Shown piece by piece: positions 49,401-56,838 of a stretch of DNA of 64,000 nt. Under the pieces are notes generated by a model. The model ran no database searches. It was not told where the DNA came from and was given only the letters and a program-made list of their open reading frames with translations. Every line of letters begins with the position of its first letter. Positions within the stretch are counted from its first letter, which is position 1. The stretch is from assembly GCA_017302015.1 (NCBI GenBank), contig JAFLEE010000001.1, forward strand, positions 1-64,000. The letters run 5' to 3'. This stretch comes from Spirochaetota bacterium (GTDB lineage: Bacteria; Spirochaetota; UBA12135; COTS27; JAFLEE01). Position numbers and translations under genes: made by a program.

Positions 49401-49915
49401 GCTTCGTCATCGGCGGGGTCCTCGTGGGCCGGGAGGGCGTGAGCATCCACCACCTGGGGAACTCCGCGGGCGCGCGGTCCCTCGTGCATCTTGGTTCCGA
49501 CTGGCGCGAACTCGAGCAGTACCTCGAATTGGGCGCCCGCCTCAAGGGGCTTCGGGAAGACGCCCTGCGCATCGACCAGGAGATCCAGCGCGTCGCCAAG
49601 GCCGTCGGCGGGAAGATCGAAACCCTCACCCCCGCCCAGAAGCAGGTCTACCGCGGGCTCCTCCAGCGCAAGGGGGGCCTGATCAAGGATTTCCGGGCCC
49701 GGCGCGAGGAAGCCCAGGCCCTCCTCGCGCGCATCGAGGACGTCTCCGATGCCGACCTCTCCGTGCTCGGCTACGTCTTCCCCGACAATACGGTGCGGTT
49801 CGGGAACACGAAGCACATCACCACGGGGAACATGCAGAAAGTGCGCTTCCTCTTTGAGAAGGAAAACCGGGAAATCCGCTTCGCCTCGCTCAAATCGGAT
49901 CCGGTGAAGGCCTAG
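46484..49915 (+). CDS. Giant FapA/DUF342-family protein with four N-terminal repeats
   Basis: The 1143-aa product belongs to the FapA (DUF342) family. Four related N-terminal units of about 190-200 aa start near residues 64, 277, 482 and 669. Each opens with a beta strand and a PPEG/PPAG turn (LFIYPPEGAKV; LTLRPPEGRSV; LSIHPPEGPSR; LLPPAGLCLPL), followed by YG(V/I/L)-type helices. A single FapA beta-helix region follows (about 830-1040, VEGDLIVKGMVLGAKVTVDG), then a coiled-coil-like helix (about 1045-1110). Family members normally have one N-terminal unit and about 500-650 aa. The N-terminus is charged with no signal peptide, so it is cytoplasmic. The ATG at 46484 follows TATTAC by eight bases. 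No flagellar genes are near. Confidence 0.85.
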   Translation: MAGDPDLDGEIRELEREAREMAGALQEYSDQSLALNPSNPVEKVKPRLSTPEITPQIPETPLSPYIRVVVSEDSMVAHLFIYPPEGAKVPASHEAVLTAIRQKGVVYGLEMAAVTGAVDTFNAQFRPVMQALIAKGTHPQPGKNAVFEPAVEFLVRAAFQIRFPEIPLPPDEAKFARVDGPGLLGWITPETKGTPGSTVLGKKIPAESGAAAIKVLQPIAQEKQGERIALRVRAACALQWTESQLRTIPIPKAKAGKGAGEAAPKGALPAEPSKPQIPVLSLVIAENHMAAWLTLRPPEGRSVLLDSKAVTAWLRKGGLRYGIDGAAVSSLVQEYNQAPNTIEQRLVAQGILPQNGDDALLELAIPFTPRSVFHKDNPDLPMPEPVGEEFYALVEEKTLLARIKSETRGKAGITVKGLRLAGRNGVNPFRAGSGALSSRSERGAVLTAKIGGIAIRRGNEFRVIDLPKPQAESEKLLAAIPEVEISPDLLSASLSIHPPEGPSRPLDYKYLAAFLKQKGVRVGLKEGALREIIERYNSHPQRIPPQPVAAGMPMTPGTDARLEVAHGFVDQPTFLRAHPGRPIPEGFPDRHFKLVNPGEIVAVLVPETRGKNGMTVGGVAITAMNGSNPFTMRGGLVPRRTEGRVELIARLTGLAVHDGNAVAVIEYQHVGVQVRLEEDDFKASCQLLPPAGLCLPLQVQEVHEAIKRAGVSYGVAWKTIDQEVLAYQAQPGLRQFICAIGDRPENGLDGRLDFLIDIDLRPVLTPDPNGRIDYRFQRNLILVKAGMRVATVTPPTPGTKHGVTVRARDVRAEDGKPVRLTLFDGLTETEDRGVKVITASKDGELSWDSKRAEMRVSSHKTVEAVDLALGNLKFIGNVTVQRNIEDGMTVEVEGDLIVKGMVLGAKVTVDGNLACEGGIITKEGGFVTATKDVRARFVENSTIKAGGAVVIERAILHSRVYSLETITAISARSFVIGGVLVGREGVSIHHLGNSAGARSLVHLGSDWRELEQYLELGARLKGLREDALRIDQEIQRVAKAVGGKIETLTPAQKQVYRGLLQRKGGLIKDFRARREEAQALLARIEDVSDADLSVLGYVFPDNTVRFGNTKHITTGNMQKVRFLFEKENREIRFASLKSDPVKA

Positions 49916-50319
49916 GCGACGCCCTTTTGGGCGAAGAACGCGCCGTATCCCTTGTCGGTCTTCTGGATATGGTTCTTCAGCCAGGAGGTCAAGAACTCGA
50001 GGAGATCGACGGAAAGCATCAGGGTCTTGGCCCGCAGCTTCGCCTGGAAATCCGTCACCTGGGCGATGAGGGCCCGATGCTCCCCGCGGTGGACCTCGAG
50101 GTCGGGATAGGCATGGGTGGCCATGAGGGCCTCCTCGGAGGCGAAATGCGTCTGGGTATAGTCCACGAGGTCGCTGAGCACTTGGTCGAGGATCTCCCCC
50201 GACTTGCGCGCCAGCATGGCTTCATGGACCTTGTTGATGAGGTCGATGAGTCGCCGGTGCTGCTCGTCGAACGCGCGCACCTCCACCGACAATTCCGGGG
50301 TCCAGGAAATATAGGCCAT
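49912..50319 (-). CDS. Bacteriohemerythrin
   Basis: The 135-aa product is a hemerythrin-fold diiron protein that binds oxygen. The ligand pattern is complete: EVRAFDEQHRRLIDLIN, HFASEEALMATHAY, HRGEHRALI and NHIQKTDKGYG (His, His, Glu, His, His, His, Asp). Its role may be oxygen sensing, storage or delivery. CAGGAG before the ATG at 50319 decides this start over an upstream in-frame ATG. Its stop codon overlaps the FapA stop on the other strand, in CTAG. Confidence 0.92.
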   Translation of the reverse strand: MAYISWTPELSVEVRAFDEQHRRLIDLINKVHEAMLARKSGEILDQVLSDLVDYTQTHFASEEALMATHAYPDLEVHRGEHRALIAQVTDFQAKLRAKTLMLSVDLLEFLTSWLKNHIQKTDKGYGAFFAQKGVA

Positions 50320-50495
50320 CGGGAAGCTCCTGAAGACGCTTGTGGCGGCCGCCTGCCGCGGCGTCTCCGCGGAGGTCATCCTGACGCCCCGCTCGATGGA
50401 GGATCGTAACCGGGAATCCGCCTCCGCGCAAGAAGGCGGGAGCTTCCAGGCTCCGCGGCATTCGGCGGCGCGGCGGAGGGAGGGTCGCGCGCGAT

Positions 50496-52847
50496 CTATA
50501 GGGGCCGCACGGTGACGGAAGTCGCCCCATGGGCCCCGACCTTCACGCGCACATGGAAGACCGTGCGCGTCAGGTCATCGGAATCATAGGCGGAAAGGAA
50601 GGTGGCGGGGCCCTCGACCCGGTAATTGCCCCGGGCCAGCACGAAGCGCGCCCGGGCATCGTCGAAGACCTCGCCGAGCCGGTTCGTGAAGACCACGGTG
50701 TTCGAGGTCTGGGTGCCGTCATTCGGGAGGATCCAGGATCGCGTCAGCCGCCGCTCCACCGCGTCCTCGGGCCCGCCGGCGAAATGGGACAGCGGTAACG
50801 AAGCCGGCGACTCGGGGGCATGGGCGGGCCGTCTCGCGACCCAGCGCGGATCCGGATCATCATCGGCCCCGCGGCGCGTGGCGATGCTGACCCCATCCGG
50901 CGGGAGCAGGGCAGGATCACGCCAGAAGATCGGGGGATCCTCGGGGGAGCCCAGGTAGCCCGGAGCCCCCAAGCGCCACCGGTGGTCGAGTTCGAGGGAA
51001 AACCGCAGGAGCCGGCCCCCCACGGGCCATCCGAGGGCGGGGGACATCGTGCTCACGTACGGATAGTTTTGGTTGGAGCGTAGTCCATCCATCGGGGGCA
51101 CATTCCCCACGAACAAGCTCGGGCGGGGAGGCGCCTCGTTGCTCAGCGGTTTCCACGCGTCGCGGTGGGAGAAGAGGATGCGCAGGTCGTCGCGGGCATC
51201 CCGCTGGCTGCGCTTCCACAGGGGCAGGGTCACCCGGCCCGGATCGGATTGGCTATCGTGGAAGAGAAAATAGACCCCCGACATCCGAAGATCGTGGAAC
51301 CAGGGACCCACCCAGCGCAGCCACTGCTCATGGCTTTGGGCATGGCTCCAGAGCACCGCGTTGGATTGGGGCGTCGTGTCGGAGTCGCCCGGGATCGCGA
51401 GGAGGGCCTGGTCCGCGGCGCCGAGGATCGGGGCGAGATGCTCCAGATCCTGCCGCAGGCCGGCCCACGGAAGCAGCCCGCCCCCGACGACCAGGGCCCG
51501 GCCCCCCGCCAACGACGCGACCTCGAGGGCCTCGGCCGCCATGGCTTCGGCTTGGGGCGTGCCGCTGCGGAGTTCCCCGACGTGCACGATATAGAACGGT
51601 TCCGAGAAGGAAGTGAGGACCTTCACGGCCCGGGCCTGGCGCACGACGCGCTTCGCGCCGCCCACCACGGCGGTGATCTCGAGGTCCCACAGGTCCGCGG
51701 GCACCGGCGGGCGCAGTTTTCGCAGGGGCGCCTGGAGCGTCCACCCCGCCCGGGTCTCGTGGAGGATGCCGTTCTGCCCGAATACGGGCCGCGTGACCAT
51801 GGGGAGGGGGATCGCCTTCTCCCGGTTCATCAGGCGGACCTCGAAATCTTGGGCGTCTTCCGGGCCCTCCACCTCGATGGCGATCGTACCGAGGGTGTCG
51901 ACGATGGCCGGCATCGAGGTGCGGGGACGGATCACGGAGAAGACCGGAGGGAGGACGAGATCATTGGAGAGGCAATCGCCCTCTTCGAGGCCGAGCCTCA
52001 GGGCGAGGTCGAGATCGGGCCAAGCGTTGACCGCGAGGTTGTAACTGCGCGCCCGCAGGCCGGAGCGGGAGAAGCGGCCGAACCCGTCGGTATAGAAGAC
52101 CGCTCCATTGTCGAGGGTGAGCTTGGCTTGGGGAACCCCGGCCCCCGTCGGCAGGCGCACCTGGCCCTCGAGGGTGGAGAACGGGAAGGTGCCCAAGCGC
52201 ACGCCGTCGACCAGGAGTTGGGGGCCGCGTCCCCGACCCCCCTCGGCGCTGCTGGTGCGCCAAGCCCAGGCGTTCGTCGCCGCGCGCGGACAGAAACCGA
52301 GGTTCGTCAGCTCGAGGGTGTAGGTCTTCTCGGGGTCGAGCTCGTTGGCGATGAGGAACTCGCGCACCTGCCCCACGACGCCCCCCCGGGCGTATTGCAG
52401 GACCGACGGCGCGTAGGTCTCCAGGTTGGTCGCCCATTCCCCGCCCGGCCCGCGGAGAACCGCCCGGGCCGTCTGGCCCTCCTCATGCATCAGCAGGAGG
52501 GCGGAAACGCTTCGCATCCGGCTGAAGGAGAGCCGCAGCACCGGTTTGGCGGCGAGATTGGTCGGGAAATCCTGCCCATAGCCGAACCCGCTGGAAACCA
52601 GGTTTCCCCCGGAGCACATGCCCCGGCGTTCGGAAAGAAAAAGGGCGGGAAGCGGCCCCGACCTCCCGGTGGTCCACGCGTAGGATCGATTGGAGGCGAC
52701 CCCCGCTCGGAGTTCGATCCGGGGATCGTCCGATTCCACCAGCCCGGGTTCGAGGATCGGTGCCGTCTCGGCGAACGCCGATCCCAAGAAAAAGAGGAGC
52801 CAGGAGGCCGCCCGCCCCGGGCGGAGCCGGAAGAAGCTACCGATCAT
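50496..52847 (-). CDS. Exported protein with metallophosphoesterase-like region, metal ligands degenerate
   Basis: The 783-aa product has a signal peptide (MIGSFFRLRPGRAASWLLFF, ending SAFAE). N-terminal beta-rich domains include a carboxypeptidase-regulatory-like stretch (VDGVRLGTFPFSTLEGQVRLP). A central segment (about residues 425-600) follows the calcineurin-like phosphoesterase pattern, but each expected metal motif is changed: VHVGELRSG for (I)xGDxH, VGGGLLPW for GDLV, IPGDSD for GNHD, ILFSHRDAW retained. The C-terminal part is beta-rich. The starting ATG at 52847 overlaps the preceding gene by 11 bases. It is the last gene of an exported-protein operon from 54892. Catalytic activity looks doubtful. 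Confidence 0.6.
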   Translation of the reverse strand: MIGSFFRLRPGRAASWLLFFLGSAFAETAPILEPGLVESDDPRIELRAGVASNRSYAWTTGRSGPLPALFLSERRGMCSGGNLVSSGFGYGQDFPTNLAAKPVLRLSFSRMRSVSALLLMHEEGQTARAVLRGPGGEWATNLETYAPSVLQYARGGVVGQVREFLIANELDPEKTYTLELTNLGFCPRAATNAWAWRTSSAEGGRGRGPQLLVDGVRLGTFPFSTLEGQVRLPTGAGVPQAKLTLDNGAVFYTDGFGRFSRSGLRARSYNLAVNAWPDLDLALRLGLEEGDCLSNDLVLPPVFSVIRPRTSMPAIVDTLGTIAIEVEGPEDAQDFEVRLMNREKAIPLPMVTRPVFGQNGILHETRAGWTLQAPLRKLRPPVPADLWDLEITAVVGGAKRVVRQARAVKVLTSFSEPFYIVHVGELRSGTPQAEAMAAEALEVASLAGGRALVVGGGLLPWAGLRQDLEHLAPILGAADQALLAIPGDSDTTPQSNAVLWSHAQSHEQWLRWVGPWFHDLRMSGVYFLFHDSQSDPGRVTLPLWKRSQRDARDDLRILFSHRDAWKPLSNEAPPRPSLFVGNVPPMDGLRSNQNYPYVSTMSPALGWPVGGRLLRFSLELDHRWRLGAPGYLGSPEDPPIFWRDPALLPPDGVSIATRRGADDDPDPRWVARRPAHAPESPASLPLSHFAGGPEDAVERRLTRSWILPNDGTQTSNTVVFTNRLGEVFDDARARFVLARGNYRVEGPATFLSAYDSDDLTRTVFHVRVKVGAHGATSVTVRPL

Positions 52848-53172
52848 CGCGTCCCGGACTGATCTTATGGAAGACATAAACGAGGAGGAAGGCGCCGAGG
52901 GCGGCGGCCACCAGGTTGACCGGCGGGAGGAACCGGCCGTCCGTATTGCGCATGAGCCAGTTCACGGCGTCGAGGGCGAGGTAGAGCACGTCCACCAGGC
53001 GGCAGAGGATCCAGTCGAACGCGAAGCCCCCGGCGACCGCGCCGAAAAAGGCGACACCCATGGCCGCCCAAAGGCCGCCGACGTTCGGGCGTTTGAGCAG
53101 GCGGAAATGCAGGAGACCGAAGGCGACCCCGAGGGCGAGGTCGATGGCGAGGCTGAGGAGGGTTTGCGTCAT
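52837..53172 (-). CDS. Small multi-pass membrane protein
   Basis: The 111-aa protein has three or four hydrophobic segments (about residues 5-22, 32-50, 54-68, 88-105) and a charged C-terminal tail (KISPGRDDR). No family is recognised. It starts directly after the upstream lipoprotein gene and overlaps the next gene by 11 bases, so it is translationally coupled within the operon. No clear Shine-Dalgarno is present. Confidence 0.65.
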   Translation of the reverse strand: MTQTLLSLAIDLALGVAFGLLHFRLLKRPNVGGLWAAMGVAFFGAVAGGFAFDWILCRLVDVLYLALDAVNWLMRNTDGRFLPPVNLVAAALGAFLLVYVFHKISPGRDDR

Positions 53173-53177
53173 ATTTT

Positions 53178-54086
53178 TTACAGCCTCGTGGCGAATTGAT
53201 TGGTCTGCCAAGCCATCACCCCCCCGAGGATGATCGGGGAATTGGTGGACGAGACGGTGCCCGAAACGTTGGTGACCATGATTTTCACATTGACATTGGA
53301 CATCCGCACGAAGAAGAGGTTTCCCACGGCGACGGGGAACACCGATCCCGCCGACGCCCAGCCCGTCGTCGGGATTTCCATCGACGTATTCCAATCGGCG
53401 GGACTGCCCTTCGCCTGGATTTGGCCCGCGCTGTTCGGCCCGACGGCGAGGGCGGGGTAATACACCCCCGCCGTCTGGCCGACGATCGAAACCAATAGGG
53501 AGCTCACCGCCGACCAGGGGCCGGCCGGGGACGTCTGGCTCAGGTTCGTGCCGTCGAAATCCAGTGCGCTCCCGGAGTTGGTGAAGAAGAAATTCGTCAA
53601 GCTGAAGCCGGCTTCGGGTCGGGGGGTGATCTCCCACGGCACCGAGGGCCCGCTCTCGAAGAGGCCGCGATTGGTCCGCAGGCTCCCCAGCAATTGGTTG
53701 GAACCGAGGCAGGTGACCACCGCCCAATAGCGGTGGCCCGTCGCCAGGCCGCCGATCGTCGCGAGGGCGTATTGGCTCCCGTTGGCCTGGGCGGTGAAGG
53801 CGACGCTCGCCTTCAGGTGGGGCTTGAGCGACAGGTTGTCGTAATCATTGGGATCGACGTTGTGCACATTCGTCAGTTCCCACGGCGCGTCGGCGAGGTA
53901 GATGTTGTACCGGATGAAATCGACGCTCACGACCCAGGATTGGACCTGCACGGTGGCCTGCGAAGGGGCCAGGCTCACCGCGTTCACCAGGGGGGTGGGA
54001 TACCCCACTAGGGTGGTCGTCTGTGTCGGGTCGAAGGCGCATGCGCCGAGGAGCGGAAAGAGCAAGGCCCAATGGAAGCCCTTCAT
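53178..54086 (-). CDS. Lipoprotein of unknown function
   Basis: The 302-aa product has a lipoprotein signal MKGFHWALLFPLLGACAFD (lipobox LGAC). The mature part is Ser/Thr/Asn-rich with fibronectin-III-like or Ig-like beta segments (YNIYLADAPWELTNV; GHRYWAVVTCLG), suggesting an adhesive or surface protein. The ATG at 54086 overlaps the upstream lipoprotein stop (ATGA). It shares overall style with the preceding gene and may be a distant paralogue. Confidence 0.7.
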   Translation of the reverse strand: MKGFHWALLFPLLGACAFDPTQTTTLVGYPTPLVNAVSLAPSQATVQVQSWVVSVDFIRYNIYLADAPWELTNVHNVDPNDYDNLSLKPHLKASVAFTAQANGSQYALATIGGLATGHRYWAVVTCLGSNQLLGSLRTNRGLFESGPSVPWEITPRPEAGFSLTNFFFTNSGSALDFDGTNLSQTSPAGPWSAVSSLLVSIVGQTAGVYYPALAVGPNSAGQIQAKGSPADWNTSMEIPTTGWASAGSVFPVAVGNLFFVRMSNVNVKIMVTNVSGTVSSTNSPIILGGVMAWQTNQFATRL

Positions 54087-54892
54087 AGCAGGGGGCTCCC
54101 CTTCAAGAAGGCCCAATGGAACAGAAGGTTCGATCCTTGGCGTTCCTCCACCCAGAGCTTGGCGTAATTGGTCGTGGGGTTCACGGCATAGAAATAATAC
54201 ACGTGCTTCACGTAAAGCGGCAGGGGCGCGCTCCCGTAGCCGGAGACGGGGGCCGGGAACGCATTCGTCCAAGACGCCGCCGCCCCGACCGATTGGAGGA
54301 ACGATCCGTTCTGGGGGATCAGGCTCGACCCGGAGACCTTGAAGCCCGGGCCATCGTTGGTGTAGGGCACCTCCTCGAAGAGGCTCTGGCGCGTCAGCCA
54401 TTTCGGGATGCGCACCTCGGCGACGTTATTGTAGCCGCTGCTCTCCATGCGCGTGCGCCCGGCCCAGGCGGTCACGATGAGGAAATAACTGTCGTGGGCA
54501 TTGAAGGGCTCGCGGGTGACGACCCCGGTGGCCGTATTGGACCACCACCATTGGGAGAAATTCACCGTGACGGTGCTGCGCCCCTCGCCGGGGCGCGCGT
54601 TGACGCTGGGCTTGTAGAGGTTGTCGGCGAAGACGAATTGCTGGAGGATCGTTTGGGCGGCGTTGAGCCGGTACCAATAGAGGTTGTAGCCGCTGAAATC
54701 GGGGGCGCTCTGGGGGGGATAGTCCCCCGTGATCTTCAGCACGATGTTCTCGCCATCGAATCGGGCGTCCACCGACTCGGGGGAGAGAAGCGTGGTCTGG
54801 AACTCGTAGGGATTCGGGACGCCGCAGGAGAACGGCAGGAGGAGGGCGAGGAGGGCCACGGCGCACCATCCTCCGACGGGGGACTTTCTCAC
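54083..54892 (-). CDS. Lipoprotein of unknown function
   Basis: The 269-aa product has a signal MRKSPVGGWCAVALLALLLP with lipobox FSCG. It also carries FNIII-like phrases (FSGYNLYWYRLNAAQT; HDSYFLIVTAWAGRTRM) as in the following gene. Function is unknown; the operon context (two lipoproteins, a membrane protein and an exported large protein) points to an envelope complex. It is the first gene of the operon 54892-50496. Confidence 0.7.
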   Translation of the reverse strand: MRKSPVGGWCAVALLALLLPFSCGVPNPYEFQTTLLSPESVDARFDGENIVLKITGDYPPQSAPDFSGYNLYWYRLNAAQTILQQFVFADNLYKPSVNARPGEGRSTVTVNFSQWWWSNTATGVVTREPFNAHDSYFLIVTAWAGRTRMESSGYNNVAEVRIPKWLTRQSLFEEVPYTNDGPGFKVSGSSLIPQNGSFLQSVGAAASWTNAFPAPVSGYGSAPLPLYVKHVYYFYAVNPTTNYAKLWVEERQGSNLLFHWAFLKGSPLL

Positions 54893-54965
54893 CGGCGCCT
54901 TCTGCCGGCGGGGCAGACGGCCTCCGATCGGGGAACGGGAGCAGGGGAATTTCGCCGCATGGGGA

Positions 54966-55976
54966 TCACCGGGTGTAATGGTACACCAGACGCAGCAGAT
55001 GCAACAAGCCCGGCAAATGGACCCGATGGGCGTCGGCTCCCTCGCTCGTCATCGATTCCCCCTTCATTTTCCGGTCGAGGTCGAGGACGCCCGCCATCGC
55101 CGTCTTCACTTCCCCGAGGCGCGCGTTCCCCGCGCGCGCGCGGAGGGCGGCCTGGGCCCGCGGCCAATACACGCCGATGGATCTCCAGATCTCGGCCTCG
55201 CCCTCCCCCGCTTCCTTCAATTCGAGGAGTTGCAGGGTCTTCCAGGTCTCGTCGATGAGGATGGCGTTGAGCGCGATGAGGTCGCCCCCGTGCCCGAGGT
55301 AATCGAGGAGCGCTTCGAGGGAGGCGCGCCGCCGGCGCTCCAGGAAAAGGCCCGCGAAGGCGAAGAGGTCGATCTCTCCCCCCGTCCCGCAGAGTTCCCG
55401 GGCGTCCTCCACGCGCAGGCGCTTCTCGCCCACCGCGCGGTCGCCGAAGTAGGCGGCGATCTTCTCGAGTTCGCCCTCGAGCGCCGAGGGATCGCCCTCG
55501 AGGGATCGGGCGAGGTGGTCGAGGGCGTCGTCGTCGACGGCGATGCCCTCCTCTTTGAAGCGGGCCTGCATCCGCCGGGAGAGTTCCCGGGCATCGGGCG
55601 GGTAGAGTTTCCTCACCTCCGCCGCCCCGCGGCGCTTCTCCAGGGCCCCGGCCACGGCGGCGGCGCCGATTTTCGGGTCGTCCTGGGTCAGCACCAGGGT
55701 GCAATCGGGCGGGCATTGGCGGATCGCCTCGGCCAAAGCCGCCTTTTCGCCCATGCGCTGCATGCGGTGGACGATGACGACCTTGAGGGGCGCCCCGAAG
55801 GCGGGGGTGCAGACTTCGGCGACGAGTCGCTCCCCCGAAAGATCCTCGCCGTAGAAGCGCAGCACCGCCAGTTCGCGCCATTCCTCGGGAACCCGGGCCA
55901 CGGCGGCCTGGATCTCCCGGCGCACCGCCCAGGGGTCGTCGCCGCAGAGCGCGAGGATATGGCGAGCGCCCGCCAT
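54966..55976 (-). CDS. holA: DNA polymerase III subunit delta
   Basis: HolA is the clamp-loader subunit that opens the beta sliding clamp. The 336-aa protein has the N-terminal clamp-binding module starting ILALCGDDPWAVRREI, TPAFGAPLKVVIVHRM and the middle region typical of HolA (LEGELEKIAAYFGDRA; GEIDLFAFAGLFLERR), with a helical C-terminal collar. Length matches the family (330-350 aa). It is immediately preceded by the LptE-like gene with the stop and start codons adjacent, as in many Gram-negatives (lptE-holA). Confidence 0.9.
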   Translation of the reverse strand: MAGARHILALCGDDPWAVRREIQAAVARVPEEWRELAVLRFYGEDLSGERLVAEVCTPAFGAPLKVVIVHRMQRMGEKAALAEAIRQCPPDCTLVLTQDDPKIGAAAVAGALEKRRGAAEVRKLYPPDARELSRRMQARFKEEGIAVDDDALDHLARSLEGDPSALEGELEKIAAYFGDRAVGEKRLRVEDARELCGTGGEIDLFAFAGLFLERRRRASLEALLDYLGHGGDLIALNAILIDETWKTLQLLELKEAGEGEAEIWRSIGVYWPRAQAALRARAGNARLGEVKTAMAGVLDLDRKMKGESMTSEGADAHRVHLPGLLHLLRLVYHYTR

Positions 55977-56750
55977 TTAGCGGAGCCCGCGGCGGTCGCG
56001 ATCGAGGATGGAGCGGAGCCGGTTGGATTCGACGTCGTTGGACAAGCTCGTGAAGTCGGATTCGGGTCGGTCGCGGAAATCGCGGCTTCGGGTGTCGTTG
56101 CCCAGGTTCTGGCGCTCGAACCAGCTGCGCCCGACGTTATCCTCCAGGCCCTCGTAACCGTACTGGCCGATGACCGGGGCGTTCCCCCCGACGACGAGGC
56201 AGTCGAGGGAGAAGGCCAGCCGGGCGAGCAGGGGGCGGCTGACGGCGGGGGGGATGGCTTCCCCATTGCGGCGGCTCGGCCCCAAGAGCGAAAGTTCGAT
56301 GGGCTTCTCCTTCAGCAGGTACTCCTTGGTCTTGATATCGCGGAACGACGCTTGGCACTTGAACAGGTAGCGCGTCTGCCCCTGGGCGCCGGTCTTGAGG
56401 TCGAGGGTCCCCGTCTCCAGCCACTGGAGGATCTCGATCTCGAGGTAGAGGTCGGCGCTGGGGAAATCGCGCGTCAACGTGAGCTCGCGGGATGTCTGGT
56501 AATGCTCGCTGAGGCCGTCTTGGAGCAGCCGGGGGAGCTCGGGCAGGGCCGTGTTGTTGATGGGCAGTCCGATGAAGACGGTGTGGCGGGATTCGGGGAT
56601 GAAACGCACGCGCACCTGCTCCATCTGCTTCCCGGCGCAGCCCGCCCCGAGGGAGAGCACCGCCAGGAGGCATAACAGGGGAATCCGAGCGAACGCCCCT
56701 TCTCCCGGCGGCGCGAAACCGCCCCGCGATGCCCCGAATACCTTTCTCAC
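55977..56750 (-). CDS. LptE-like lipoprotein
   Basis: The 257-aa product has a lipoprotein signal (about residues 22-38, ending LGAGC). Its domain resembles LptE, the plug of the LPS translocon LptD: VRFIPESRHTVFIGLPINNT, ELPRLLQDGLSEHYQ, and AQGQTRYLFKCQASFRD. A Asp/Arg-rich C-terminal tail of about 60 residues is extra. Adjacency to holA is the strongest support. The GTG at 56750 lies six bases after a TATAAT and no Shine-Dalgarno exists, so a leaderless transcript is likely. Confidence 0.7.
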   Translation of the reverse strand: MRKVFGASRGGFAPPGEGAFARIPLLCLLAVLSLGAGCAGKQMEQVRVRFIPESRHTVFIGLPINNTALPELPRLLQDGLSEHYQTSRELTLTRDFPSADLYLEIEILQWLETGTLDLKTGAQGQTRYLFKCQASFRDIKTKEYLLKEKPIELSLLGPSRRNGEAIPPAVSRPLLARLAFSLDCLVVGGNAPVIGQYGYEGLEDNVGRSWFERQNLGNDTRSRDFRDRPESDFTSLSNDVESNRLRSILDRDRRGLR

Positions 56751-56756
56751 GCTTCA

Positions 56757-56762
56757 ATTATA
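56757..56762 (-). promoter_or_regulatory. -10 of the lptE-holA operon
   Basis: TATAAT on the minus strand ends six bases before the lptE GTG, fitting a leaderless start. Confidence 0.6.
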
Positions 56763-56838
56763 GCCCTTCGGGCCGTGGAAGACCATGGGGGGGCGCCCCG
56801 CGCCTTGTGACGCCCCGCCTCCCACGGGAAAATCGGGG

